From the NCBI RefSeq assembly GCF_965638725.1, contig NC_134970.1:5001-69000 (forward strand): a DNA stretch of 64,000 nt. The letters run 5' to 3'. Both the position numbers and the translations under genes were made by a program. The notes beneath the pieces are model-generated. The model did no database searches. It was given only the letters and a program-made list of their open reading frames with translations, and was not told the origin of the DNA. This document shows, piece after piece, positions 47,101 to 58,349 of this stretch. The DNA comes from Aptenodytes patagonicus. Taxonomy: Eukaryota; Chordata; Aves; Sphenisciformes; Spheniscidae. The stretch's first letter is position 1. Every line of letters starts with the position of its first letter.

Positions 47101-48500
47101 GAGAAGGGGGGAGCAGAGAGGGACCAGGATGCAGAACAGGGATGACATGGCCCCAGGTGTCCAGGACTCTCCACAGTTCCCACTCTTGGAGCTGCGGGGA
47201 GAATTTGACAGTTCGGACATGTCTTTGTCTCCCCCTTTCCCTCCCCCCCCCTCTTCCTCCTCTGTAGCTCCGGTCACTTGACTGTCATCCACCTAAGAGA
47301 ATAGGTTGGTGTCTTACAATATGAGGCTTCCCAGATACACAGCCTCACATGCGCACACACTACATGGCCATACTGTGCTTTTGGTTATGCATACAGACCC
47401 TGCTGTGCACATTGGTGATCCAATCTGCTGAGGACTACACTAAGAGGGATCCTTCCTCACCCAGAGAGGCAGGCTGTCTCCTGCCTGCAGCGGGAGGCAG
47501 CTGCTGGCTGGATCCTCTTTATTTTATTCTTCAGCTGCTTTACCTTTTTCTGGCATCTCCAGCTTCAGCCATGGCAGCTCCTGTCCACAGTCAGTACGTG
47601 CTCCACCTGTCCCTTTTCACCCATGCCGCTAGGAGAATGAGGCCAAAGGCCCACACAAACCTGAGCCAGATGCAGTCAACAGCATCCCTGGAGAGGAACT
47701 GACAACAGAGTCCTCAGTGCTGCCTCTGGGAGAGGGAAAGAACAAGCAACTGTTATCCACAGTGATGACTGTAGCTCTCCTCAGGCAGGAACCCCTCCTG
47801 CTGCAGGAGCTGCTGGAGACGCCGCTCTTTACCCAAACTGATGCTAATGGCACCTGCATTTATGGAGAACAAAGCATATTCAAGGGCCAGCGTGCTGCTG
47901 CGAGGACAGGGTTTGGGGGCAGTCTGTGGCTATGGGACAGACTTCAGCGGAGGTGCTGGGGGCAGCTGCACAGGGTGAGCAGGGCTGGAGGAGCTTTGTT
48001 GAGTTGGGAAGGCACCCAGTGCCTTTTCCAGGGGGTGGGAAGGCCTCCAGGTACCCGGGGCGGGGGGGCAGCCATCTCCTGTGCCTCTTCCTGCTTCCTC
48101 TCCACCAGCTCTCAGAAAATCCCTGGGAGCTGCCCTGATGGGGCCTCACTCCAACTGACCGTGAACCTCTCAGTTGGAAACATCCTTGCAGCTTGTCAGC
48201 ATTCTCAGTCAGGCATGCCCCAGCAGCACCATCTCCTGGGGCTGCAGCCCTTTTACACAGAGGGACCATCAGCCTCAGTGGCCCCACCTGGAGCTCCTCC
48301 AGCCCCAGCCCACAGCTGCAGCCTGACACCCACTGCGTAACCTGCTCCCCTGGACTGACAGCCCCTCACCAAGTACAAAGGACTACAAACGCAGCCATGA
48401 GGGCAAAGGCGACAGCAAGTGTTTTATGCATTAATGTGTATAACTCCTAGGAGTGAGTCTGCTCCAGAGCTCGGTGCCTGTACATTCACCCTTCCCCTGG
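47100..48500 (-). pseudogene. Gene module copy A, no promoter island, stop lost
   Basis: The exon homologous to 53902-54018 starts after ATTCTCTTAG at 47292 and reads VDDSQVTGATEEEE in the same frame, so splice site and frame are kept. At the place of the terminal TGA this copy has TGG, and the frame runs on into satellite. The middle part (47300-48140) matches copy C at 58480-59290 but skips the whole CpG island and exon 1. It joins directly to the 3'-end homologue at 48170-48480, where the poly(A) signal has decayed to ATAAAA. Confidence 0.5.
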
Positions 48501-49535
48501 GACAGCTCGGCAGTCATTACTGGAGCAGCAGATACAGAGAATAAAAACACAGCAATGGGGAGCAGGACAGAGGAACAGAAAGAGAAGAATAAAATGAGGG
48601 AGAAGGACTGAGAGGCAGAGAAAGAAAGGTACAGGGAGAAGGACAGCGAAATGGAGAAATCAATAAAAAAGAGATGAGGAGCCCTGCAGTGACATGGTGG
48701 AAGAAAAACAGGGTCAGGGAGAAGGACAGAAGGAAATAGAAAATGATGAGCAAGGAGCAGAACAGACGGATCGAGAGAGAAATTGCATGAGAATAATAAG
48801 GAAGGAGGGAGGGAGAGAAAAAGAGAACAAGCCAGAGAGATTGAGGGGGAAAAAGAGGGAGACAGATCAGGACAAAGAGGTGGAGAAAGAAAAACCAGCG
48901 CTGGGCTGCAGGATGAGAAAAAAGGCCAGGGAGCAGGACACAGGGGAATAATGGGGCAGCAAGCTGGACAGGGGGATATAGCGAGAAACGATGGGACAGT
49001 ATGGAGATATACGGACAAAAAGTTAGGGGGACGATGGAGGACAGAGAGAATAAGAGAAAAGGGACAGGCAGCGGGGCAGGGATGGAGAAAGAAACATTCA
49101 AAACAGAGAAAGAGGGACAGGTAAGACAACAGATAATTGGAATCATAGAATCATAGAATCATTAAGGTTGGAAGAGACCTCTAAGATCATCGAGTCCAAC
49201 CGTCAACCCAAAGAAAGAAAGGAAAGGGAACAGCACAGAGGGTCACAGAGGAAAAGAGAGGGATAGGAGAAAGACAAAAAGAAGACAAGGGAAAAGGACT
49301 GAGGAGCAGAGAGAAAAAGGTACAGGGAAAAGGGAAGAGCTGGAGAAAACAAAGACAGACTAGAGGTAGAACAAAGGGAAAGATTGGCAAGGACAGGGAG
49401 CAGGACCAAGGGATGGAGGCAGAAAAAATAGTGATGGGCAGTGAACAGGAAAGAGAAAGAGAGAGAAAAAGAGCAAGAGCAAGAGAAGGAGAATGACAGA
49501 AGGATGTCGAGAGAAAGACCAGGACACGTAAAAGG
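48500..49535. repeat. G/A-rich satellite, duplicated again at 54110-54800
   Basis: The segment 48700-49530 and the segment 54110-54800 share long near-identical stretches, for example the words GTAAGACAACAGATAATTGG and GGATGTCGAGAGAAAGACC. They form a segmental duplication inside the purine-rich DNA. Confidence 0.8.
49141..49211 (-). mobile_element. CR1 3' tail (71 bp) with empty-site paralog
   Basis: AATCATAGAATCATAGAATC, then GGTTGGAAGAGACC, is the standard CR1 3' end read in reverse. The duplicated segment near 54487 has GATAATTGG joined directly to AGAAAGAAAGG, so the insert borders are known exactly. It is heavily 5'-truncated, with no target duplication beyond possibly one base. Confidence 0.95.
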
Positions 49536-50021
49536 TGGGGGGTGAACCTGGTCATCCCTGGCCAGACCCCCTGCTTCTGCAGGGGCTTCTGGAGACTCTG
49601 CTCTTTCCCCGCACTGCTGCTAACATCACCTGCGTTAAGGAAGAATCATGCACATTCGAGGGCCAGCTTGCAGGGGTGGCCTGGGGATATGTGTCAGGCT
49701 TCAGGGGAGGTGCTGGAGCTGGGGGCAGCTGCACAGGTCGAGTGGGGCCTGGGGAGGCTCAGAGGGAGCTCTGGTGAGTTGGTGCCCGGCGCCTGCGCCT
49801 GGGGGGGTGTCCACCTCTTTCCCCTCTTCCCTTCTATCAGCCCACGGGTAAGTCCCTGGGGCTGACGTGACCTGGCTCGCCTGCAGGGGATTGGGAGCCT
49901 GCCACAGCGGGTGGTTTGAAGCTTCCCGTCCCACCACCTTCGGGCAGCCATCGGGCAAGAGACATCCACCGCATCTGCCGAATGGACTCACTCACCCCAC
50001 CGGCGGCCAGCGCGCCGCCAT
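49535..50021 (-). pseudogene. Gene module copy B: exon 1 and following intron region
   Basis: A start codon in good context (AGCATGG) on the minus strand at 50021-50019 opens a 26-nt coding exon (MAARWPPV, phase 2), followed by the strong donor GTGAGT at 49995-49990. Copy C has the same 26-nt exon. Downstream on the minus strand, CCCCTGCAG near 49885 could be an acceptor. A frame then stays open for about 60 codons in both copies. The + strand also shows donor-like words in this block (GGGTAAGTCC at 49848), so a transcript in the other direction is possible. Function unknown; it may still be transcribed. Confidence 0.4.
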
Positions 50022-50079
50022 GCTGCTCCCGGGCACTGCGCATGCTCAGGACGCCGACGGCATGCCGGAGGGGTCAGAT

Positions 50080-52670
50080 CCGGCGTGCGATCGCCGGGCT
50101 GCAGTGCCGCATTTCGGCCACGAGGGGGCAGCAGCGGAGGAGGCGGCGGCGCCGCTGCGCACCTGGGCAGTGGCGACACTGCAGTATCGGGCTTCGGCCA
50201 CCAGGCGGCAGAAGCAGGGAGAACCCGCCGGGCGGCGCCGCAGTTCCGCGCTTTGTGCACCGAGCGCCCGCCGACACTGTGCACGTGGGGCGGCAGCAGC
50301 GTTTCCCTAATGGGAGGCAGCAACGAGCGCGGCGGCATCACCTCGCAGGCACCGCAGCATCGCATTGCTGTTACTGGCAGATGACAACGTGGAGCACGGT
50401 GGCGCCTCCGCGCATGCACAGCGCCTACCCGCAGTACCGCTCTCTGGTCGTCGGGCGGCAACAGCGAGCGCGGTGAGCGCGCGCACCACCGCCCATGTGC
50501 GGCACCTGTGATGCCTTACCGCATTTTGGTCTCCTGGCGGCAGCACCGAGAGCGCAGTTAAGCGACCCACCGCGCGCCACTGCGCACGCATAGCACCCAG
50601 GCTGCACTACCGCACTTTGGTTACCCGGCGGCAGAAGCGAGCGCGGCAGCGTGCTCCAGCGTGCATGCACGGCCCCCGTTCTGCAGTACCGACTTTTGGT
50701 CACCAGGTGGCGGCAGCAGCGAGATGGGCATCGCATTCCACTGCGCATGTGCGGAGCTCCACCTGCAGTACCACGTTGCGGTCGCAGGGAGGCAGCAGCG
50801 AGCGAAGGGGGGGGAAACGCTCTACCGCGCATGCACAGTACCTGAACTGCAGTACCCACGTTTGGTCGTTGGGCGGCAGTAGCGAGCGCGGCATGACACG
50901 CCACTGCCCATGCGCAGCGCTCCACCTGCAGTACCACGTTGCGGTCGCAGGGAGGCAGCAGCGAGCACGGGGAGGTGACACTGCGCGTGCGCGGCGCCTG
51001 AGCTGCAGTACCGCAATCCAGTCGCAGGGAGGCAGCAGCGAGCGGCGAACGTGCCGCTGCGCATGCGCGGCGCCTGAGCTGTAGTACCGCAATCCAGTCG
51101 CAGGGAGGCAGCAGCGAGCGGCGAACGTGCCGCTGCGCATGCGCGGCGCCTGAGCTGCAGTACCGCAATCCAGTCGCAGGGAGGCAGCAGCGAGCGGCGA
51201 ACGTGCCACTGCGCATGCGCGGCGCCTGAGCTGCAGTACCGCAATCCAGTCGCAGGGAGGCAGCAGCGAGCACGAGGAGGTGACACTGCGCATGCGCGGC
51301 ACCTCAGCTGCAGTACCGCAATCCAGTCGCAGGGAGGCAGCAGCGAGCGGCGAACGTGCCGCTGCGCATGCGCGACGCCTGAGCTGCAGTACCCACGTTT
51401 GGTCGTTGGGCGGCAGTAGCGAGCGCGGCGTGACACGCCACTGCCCATGCGCAGCGCTCCACCTGCAGTACCACGTTGCGGTCGCAGGGAGGCAGCAGCG
51501 AGCGAAGGGGAGGTGACACTGCGCATGCGCGGCGCCTGAGCTGCAGTACCACAATCCAGTCGCAGGGAGGCAGCAGCGAGCGGCGAACGTGCCGCTGCGC
51601 ATGCGCGGCGCCTGAGCTGCAGTACCGCAATCCAGTCGCAGGGAGGCAGCAGCGAGCGGCGAACGTGCCGCTGCGCATGCGCGGCGCCTGAGCTGCAGTA
51701 CCGCAATCCAGTCGCAGGGAGGCAGCAGCGAGCGGCGAACGTGCCGCTGCGCATGCGCGGCGCCTGAGCTGCAGTACCGCAATCCAGTCGCAGGGAGGCA
51801 GCAGCGAGCACGGGGAGGTGACACTGCGCATGCGCGGCACCTCAGCTGCAGTACCGCAATCCAGTCGCAGGGAGGCAGCAGCGAGCGGCGAACGTGCCGC
51901 TGCGCATGCGCGGCGCCTGAGCTGTAGTACCGCAATCCAGTCGCAGGGAGGCAGCAGCGAGCGGCGAACGTGCCGCTGCGCATGCGCAGCGCCTGAGCTG
52001 CAGTACCGCAATCCAGTCGCAGGGAGGCAGCAGCGAGCGGCGAACGTGCCGCTGCGCATGCGCGGCGCCTGAGCTGCAGTACCGCAATCCAGTCGCAGGG
52101 AGGCAGCAGCGAGCACGAGGAGGTGACACTGCGCATGCGCGGCACCTCAGCTGCAGTACCGCAATCCAGTCGCAGGGAGGCAGCAGCGAGCGGCGAACGT
52201 GCCGCTGCGCATGCGCGACGCCTGAGCTGCAGTACCCACGTTTGGTCGTTGGGCGGCAGTAGCGAGCGCGGCGTGACACGCCACTGCCCATGCGCAGCGC
52301 TCCACCTGCAGTACCACGTTGCGGTCGCAGGGAGGCAGCAGCGAGCACGAGGGCATGCGCCACCGCGTATATGCAGCGCCGCACCTGCAATGCCGTCAGT
52401 TGCTCATCAGGAGGCAGCAGCGAGCACGGGGGCCGCGCGCCATCGAGCATGCACGGTTCCCCACCTGCAGTACCGCATTTTTGTCGCTCGGCGACAGCAT
52501 CGAGACGGGCGTCGCGCGCCACAGCGCATGCGCGGCGCTTGATTTGCGGTACCGCCTTTTGATCGCCGGGCGGCAGCAGCGAGCGCGGCGGCCGCGCGAC
52601 AGCGCATTCGCAGCGCTAGAGCTGCAGTACCACACTTTGGTCGCTGGGCAGCAGCGTTGGCAGGGGCATG
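50080..52670. repeat. 76-bp tandem array with NRF1-type palindromes (~34 units)
   Basis: The central units repeat exactly every 76 bp (for example GCGAACGTGC at 51045, 51121 and 51197). Each contains TGCGCATGCGC, the NRF1 consensus palindrome, then CTGCAGTACCG, then a GTCGCAGGGAGGCAGCAGCG block. The outer units are more diverged, and in them this last block looks like a CTCF core. Larger blocks recur at offsets of about 540 and 840 bp. The 481-codon minus-strand frame at 52145-50700 is a by-product: 76 is not divisible by 3, and the G/C-rich unit lacks stops. Confidence 0.93.
50118..50131 (+). promoter_or_regulatory. CTCF-like core motif (copy B)
   Basis: CCACGAGGGGGCAG fits the CTCF core consensus well. 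It is preceded by TTTCGG and followed by CAGCGG. The identical motif is at the homologous place in copy C (59529-59542). A second, weaker match (CCACCAGGCGGCAG) lies near 50199. Confidence 0.65.
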
Positions 52671-52679
52671 CGTTCGCGA

Positions 52680-53260
52680 GGCGCGGCCGCACGGCTTGTG
52701 GGGGACCGGGCGCCGCGGGAAGCCCGCAGAAAACCACACGAAACCGGCAACAAAACCACACCTCGGGCCCGGCGGTAGCAAGGACTGCGCCGCGCCGCAC
52801 GCGCCCGAGAGCCATGAGGCAGCCAAGTCTACAAAAACTACACCTCCCGGTATGCACCGGCAGACACGGCACGGCCGGCCGGTGGTCGAGTGACGGAAGA
52901 CTACAGTTCCCGGCATGCTCCGGGGAGCCAACATGGCCGACCGGAAGCCCCGTGCCGCAGGACTACAGCTCCCGGCATGCCGCGGCAGGCAGCCGTCCCC
53001 GCTCTCTGACCCTGCGGGGACACCGTTCTCCCCCCGCCGACGCACCCGGAAGCCCCGCCCAGCCCCCAGCGCAGCCCCGCGCTCCCCAGCGCGGCTCCGG
53101 GCAGCCGCCGCCGCCCGGCTCCGACACGGCGCGGCCCCCTCGCCGTCCCCCTCACTCGGCGACCGCTCCGCTCCTCCCTTGGCTCACACCAGCCCCTCCA
53201 CGGCTACCCGGGGCGGGGCAGCCCCACAGTCCGCAGCTACTCTGGCAACATAGCCCCTTT
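52680..53260 (-). promoter_or_regulatory. CpG-island promoter, copy B
   Basis: The region is very rich in CG. It holds three ZNF143-type sites on the + strand (52837-52855, 52900-52918 and 52962-52980; pattern ACTACA..TCCCGG.ATGC), an ETS-like CCGGAAG at 52941, and ACATGGCCGAC next to it, which is YY1-like. The same set with the same spacing occurs in copy C. The island lies upstream of the minus-strand exon 1 at 50021 and downstream of the poly(A) signal of the preceding copy. A promoter that fires in both directions is possible. Confidence 0.6.
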
Positions 53261-53449
53261 ACAAGGAGGGGCCGTTGCCATCAGCCCCCCTGCCCGCACC
53301 TGCGAGTCCTCCGGCCCCAGCCCACAGCTGGAGCCCAGCAGCAACAGGGGGCCATCGCCCGACTCCCACCGTGCATCCCCTCCTCCCCTGGGCTCCATCA
53401 CAGCCCCTCGCCCAGTGCAAAGGAAGTGCAAACAGCCACGTGGGCAAAG

Positions 53450-54018
53450 GAGATGGCGAGTGTTTATTCAGTCACACACGTAACAAGCCCTGGGAGCAAG
53501 TCTGCTCCAGGACTTGGAGCCTCCAACACTCCCCCTGCCCCTGGGACACCTCAGCAGTCGCTCCTGGGGCCGTGCTCGTTGGTCTGGCAGGGAATGGACA
53601 GTCGGCTGGTCAGCTCCTGGAGCAATGGAATGCTGGGCAGAGGCCACCAAAAATGAGGAGCAGGGTGCAGGACCCTAGAGAAGAAAAGTGGCAGCCTGTT
53701 GGACAGCGGGGCTGTAACGAGAAAGCATGAGGCAGGGAATGGGACGACGAGAGAAAGATTGGGACAAGGAGCCTGACAGATGGAGAAAGAAGCAACAGGG
53801 AGAGAGGAAGGGAGGCAGCAGAAAGAGGAAGAAAGTGTGGGAAAGAGAGGGGGCCAGGGGAGGGGCAGGATGCAGAAGAGGGGCAACAGGGCCCTGAGGG
53901 CTCAGGACTCACTGCAACTCTCGCTCTCGGCAGTGCCAGGAGAATTTGCCAGTTCAGACACTTCTTCCTCCTGCTCTGCTCCCTTCCTCTTCTCACTCGT
54001 CGCCTGGCTGTCCTCCAC
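53450..54018 (-). CDS. Candidate terminal exon of an unrecognised acidic protein
   Basis: On the minus strand a good acceptor (TATTCTCTTAG) is followed at 54018 by 38 open codons and TGA at 53904-53902. The peptide starts VEDSQATSEKRKG, is Glu- and Ser-rich, and ends ESCSES. A canonical AATAAA lies at 53468-53463 on the minus strand, followed by G/T-rich sequence. Splice site, frame and stop are intact here, whereas copy A has lost the stop and copy C has a shifted frame. The upstream exons may be the intronic or exonic segments at 58-59 kb, across a 4-kb pyrimidine-rich intron. I do not recognise the protein. Only the 117-nt coding part is proposed as CDS. Confidence 0.4.
53463..53468 (-). 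terminator. Poly(A) signal AATAAA of the minus-strand gene
   Basis: AATAAA on the minus strand lies within a block conserved among copies B, C and D. Copy C has AATAAG at the same place (near 60963), copy D keeps AATAAA, and copies A and E have lost it. Confidence 0.6.
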
Positions 54019-55090
54019 CTAAGAGAATATGTGGGTGTCTTACAGCTCTTATGAGACGAAGCTTCCTAGACATGTAGCCTTGCGCACTATGCACAGGAGT
54101 AGGACAGAGGGAAAGAGAGAGAAAATGATGAGCTGGGAGCAGAACAGATGGATAGGGAAAGAAACTGAATGAGAGGAATAAAGAAGCAGGAGGGAGAGAA
54201 AAAGATAGGGAACAAACCAGAGGAATTGAGGGGAAAAAAGAGAGAGAGACGAGTCAGGATAAAGAGATGGAGAAAGAAAAAACAGTGACGGACTGCAGGA
54301 TGAGAAAAAAGGCCAGGGAGCAGGACAGGGGATATAGCGAGACAGGCAGCAGCATGGAGATATAGACAAAAAGTTAGGGGGAAGATGGAAGACAGAATAA
54401 GAGAAAAGGGACAGGGAGCGGGGCAGAGATGGAGAAAGAAACATTCATGATAGAGAAAGAGAGACAGGTAAGACAACAGATAATTGGAGAAAGAAAGGAA
54501 AGGGAACAGCACAGAGGGTCACAGAGGAAGAGAGAGGGATGGCAGGAGGAGAAAAAGACGACAAGGGAAAAGGACTGAGGAGCAGAGAGAAAAAGGTACA
54601 GGGAAAAGGAAAGAGCTGGAGAAAACAAAGACAGACGAGGCAGAACAAAGGGAAAGATTGGCAAGGACAGGGAGCAGGACAAAGGGATGGAGGTGGAAAA
54701 AAATAGTGATGGGCAGTGAATAGGACAGAGGAAGAGAGAGAAAAAGAGCAAGAGAAGGAGAATGACAGAAGGATGTCGAGAGAAAGACCAGGACATGTAA
54801 AAGGGGAGGTTGGGGGTCACACATCAGAAGGGTAGAAAGAAAAAGAGAGGCATGGGGGGCAAGACAGTGTGAGAGGGAGGGGGATGCAAGGATACAGGAA
54901 AACAGAGGTATGGGAAAAAGGAAGGAATGACAGAGAGAGAAAGGGGAGGATGGGGAGCAGGAGAGAGAGACAGAGAACGAAAAATGCGATGGGCAGAACA
55001 GAAATACAGAGAATTAAAAAATACTTCTAGGGAACAGGACAGAGGGATAGAGCAAGAGGTAAAAAAAAAAATCAACAGGGAGAAGGACGG
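53730..55090. repeat. G/A-rich satellite (contains module terminal exon at 53902-54018)
   Basis: Dense repeats of GGGACAGGGAGCAGGACAGAGGGATGG-like words occur on the + strand. 54110-54800 duplicates 48700-49530. Confidence 0.8.
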
Positions 55091-55095
55091 GTAAC

Positions 55096-55662
55096 TGTCC
55101 TGGTTTCAGCTGGGATAGAATTAATTTCCTTCCTAGTAGCTGGTACAGTGCTGTGTTTTGGATTTAGGATGAGAACAAAGTTGATAACACACCGATGTTT
55201 TAGTTGTTGCTAGGTAATGCTTACACTAGTCAAGGACTTTTCAGCTTCCCATGCTCTACCAACTGAGAAGGCTGGAGGTGCACAAGAAGCTGGGAGGGGG
55301 CACAGCCAGGACAGCTGACCCAAACTGGCCAAGGGGATATTCCATACCATGGGACGTCATGCTCAGTACATAAACTGGGGGAAAGCTGGCCGGGGTGGGG
55401 GGGGGGGAGCACTGCTCGGGGACTGGCTGGGCATCGGTCGGCAGGTGGTGAGCAATTCAATTGTGCATCACTTGCTTTGTATATTATTATTATTACTACT
55501 ATTATTAGAAGGATTTTATTTCAATTATTAAACTGTTTTTATCTCAACCCACGAGTTTTCTCACTTTCACTCTTCCAATTCTCTCCCCCATCCCACCAGG
55601 GCAGGGGGAGTGAGTGAGCAGCTGTGTGGTGCTCAGTTGCCAACTGAGATTAAACCACGACA
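55096..55662 (+). mobile_element. Solo LTR with 5-bp target duplication GTAAC
   Basis: The element starts TGTCCTGGTTTCAGCTGGG and ends TTAAACCACGACA. GTAAC lies on both sides (55091-55095 and 55663-55667). It is the same family as 22996-23546 and 32191-32744 but in the opposite orientation. It contains a 12-G run near 55396 and an (ATT)n tract near 55480. Confidence 0.95.
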
Positions 55663-55669
55663 GTAACAC

Positions 55670-58330
55670 ACAGCAGGACACTGGGGGAGTGAGAAGGAGG
55701 GAACACAGAGCAGGACAGAGGGATGAAGAGAGAAAAAAAATAGGGACAGGAAGAAAAGCAGAGTAACCAAGAGAGGAAAAAAAACAGAAAGGGAACTGGA
55801 GAGAGATGAGCAGCAGGACAGAGAGATGGAGAAAGAAAAAACAGAGACAAGGACAGGGACAGAGAGAGCCAAAAGAGAGGGACGGGGACCAGGACAGTGG
55901 GATATAAACAGGGAGGGACAGGGAGTGGGACACAAGATTACAGAGAGAAAGGTACAGGGAAGTGGGAAGAATGACAGAGAGAAAAAGAGAGGGGCAGGGA
56001 GCAGGTCAGAGAGCTGGAGAAAGAAAAAGTCCTGCTGGGGAGCAGGACAGGAAGACAGAGCCAAAAGAGATGATGCAGACAGCAAAAATAATGATAGGCA
56101 ACAGGACAGAGGGATTGACAGAGAAGTAAGAGACAGGGAGCAGGACAGAGGAATGGGAGGAAAAAATACTGATAAGCAACAGGACAAAGGGATGCAGGGG
56201 AAAAGAAGGAGGGAAAAGGAAGAAGGGGGGGGGGGGAGAGAGAGAGATGGGAATAGAGTGCAGGACATGGAGAGACCAAAAACAGGACAAGGAACAGGAC
56301 AGAGGGACTGGGGATGGGGGGGAGGGAGGGACTCTCCCTGCAGATTAAAACAAAGATGGAGAAGGGAAGGAGGGGGGGGGGGGAAAGGCAGGCTGCTGGA
56401 CAGAGATGGAGGAGGAAAAAGCAGGGCTAGAGTAGGGAAGAGAGGAAAAAAGGGACAGCTGGCTGGATGGGGGGATATAACTAGAAACTATGAGACAGGC
56501 AGTGGGACAGAGGGATAAAAGCAGAGTAACCAGGGAGAGGAAGGAGGACAGATGGACAGTGAGAGGAAAAAAAGAGGCACTGAACAGGACCAAGAGGTGG
56601 AGGAAGAAGCATTAGGGGCAGAAGGATAGAGAGGGGGAAATACAGGTTAGAGGAAGAGAGGGACAGAGAGAGAAAGAGAGTGACAGAACTCAGACAGAGA
56701 GCAGGAGAAAGAAAAACCAGTGACAAGCAGCAGGCCAGAGGCAGGAGGAAGGAAGGACAGGAGGAAGGAGAGAGTGATATAGAACACAAGTGAGGGACAG
56801 GGAGCAAGAAAATGGGATACAGAGAAAAAGAGAGGGATGGGGAGCAGGACACTGGGATAAAGAGCAACAGGGAGAGTGAAAGGGAGATGGAGCCAGAGGA
56901 AAAACAGGGACCGAAAGCAGGACAGAGAAATGGAAAAGGAAAATTAGGGATGGGGAGTAGGACAGAGGAATGGAGAAATAACGAGGGATTCAAGGATAAC
57001 GACAGGGAGGGAGGGAGGGACGGGGAGCAGCACAGAGATATGGAGAAAGAAGAGAGAGGGATGGGGAGCAGGGCAGAGAAATCAAGAAAGAAAATACAGT
57101 GACGGGGAGCAGGATAGAGAACTAGAAAGAGAAAAATAAGACAAGGGAGAAGACCAAGGAGCAGAGACAGAAAGAAAGGTCGAAAGAAAAGGTCAGAGAG
57201 GTAGAGAAATAGCGATGAGGAGCCCTGCAGAGAGAGAGAGCAAGAAAATGTCAGGTTAGTGAGCAGGATAAAGGGATAGACAGATTGCGGGGGAAGGAGG
57301 GGAAGAAGAAAGAAGAGTCAAAGACAGTAACAGGGCGCAGGACACAGAGAGAGAGAAAAAGGACAGGGAACAGGACAAAGGGATTGAGAAATAAAGAAAG
57401 GGTCAGATCTGTACAAAGAGACCAAGAAGGAAAAGAGGGGGAAAAAAAAAAAAAAAAAAGAAAAGGCAACGGGCTAGAGGACAGAGACAGAGGAAGAGAA
57501 AAAAGGGCCAGGAAGCAGGGCAGAGGAGGAGAGAAAGGAAAAAAGGGAGAGCTGGCTGGACAGGGAAGTATAGCAAGAAACAACTGGTCAGGCAGCGGGA
57601 CAGAGAAATAAAGATAGAAAAAACAAAGACAGGAAGCAGGACAGAGGGACAGTGAGAGGAAACAAGGGGCAGGGAACAGGACAGAGTTGGAGAAAGAAGC
57701 ATTGGGGCAGAAGGATAGAAAGCGAAAAAAGAAAGGCAGGAAGAAGGATGAGGGATGATGGGGGGAAAGAAGGACAAGGAGTAGGACACAGATTGTAAGA
57801 GAAAGACAGGGATGGGGAGCAAGACAAGGTGATACAGAGAGAGAAAAAGGGACAGGGAGGCAGGACAAAGTGAAAGACAGGAAAAAATAAGAGACAGGGA
57901 GCAGGAGAGAGTGACAGAGAACAAAAAAAACCAAAGAGGAAACAAGACAGAAATAAGGGGGAAGTCAAGGAGAAGAACAGAGAAGCAGAGAGAGGTGGGG
58001 TGGGATAGGGAGCGGGACAGAGAGATGGAGCAAGAAAGGAAAAAAAGACAGGAGGCAGAACAAAGGGAAAGAGAGACAAGGACAGGCAGCAGGACAAAGA
58101 GATGGAAGAGGAAAAAACAGCAATGGGCTACAGGACAGAGACAGAGGATGAAATGAAAAAAAAAAAGGAGGGAGAGAGAGCAGGACAAAAGCGCAGAGAG
58201 AAAAAGAAAAGAGAGCAGTAGAACAGGAGGAAAAAAAGGAAGAGAGGAAGAGGGAGCAGGACAGAAGAATAGGGAGAGGTACAGGGAAGAAAAAAAAAAA
58301 AATCACAGCAGTGTGGGAAAGAGAGAGGGA
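55670..58330. repeat. G/A-rich satellite
   Basis: The + strand is almost only purine, with repeated units such as AGGGACAGGGAGCAGGACAGAG and ACAGAGAGATGGAGAAAGAAAAA. An A run of about 18 lies near 57440. Minus-strand frames of up to 261 aa are Ser/Leu/Pro/Phe/Cys-rich translations of the repeat and not genes. Confidence 0.85.
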
Positions 58331-58349
58331 CAGGGGAGGGGCAGGAGAG

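Noticed and set aside
50700..52145. 481-codon open frame on the minus strand (and overlapping 282-, 329- and 270-codon frames)
   Set aside because: It translates the 76-bp tandem repeat. Because 76 is not a multiple of three, all minus frames are visited and all lack stops, so the length carries no coding signal.
52319..53656. 445-codon open frame on the + strand
   Set aside because: It crosses the end of the 76-bp array and a CpG island, where stops are rare by composition. It has no known domain and runs through the ZNF143 sites and the 3' end of the opposite-strand module.
57403..58188. 261-codon Ser/Leu/Pro/Phe/Cys-rich minus-strand frame, and similar frames throughout 28.7-58.3 kb
   Set aside because: These are direct translations of purine/pyrimidine-biased satellite. 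Composition excludes stop codons on the pyrimidine strand.
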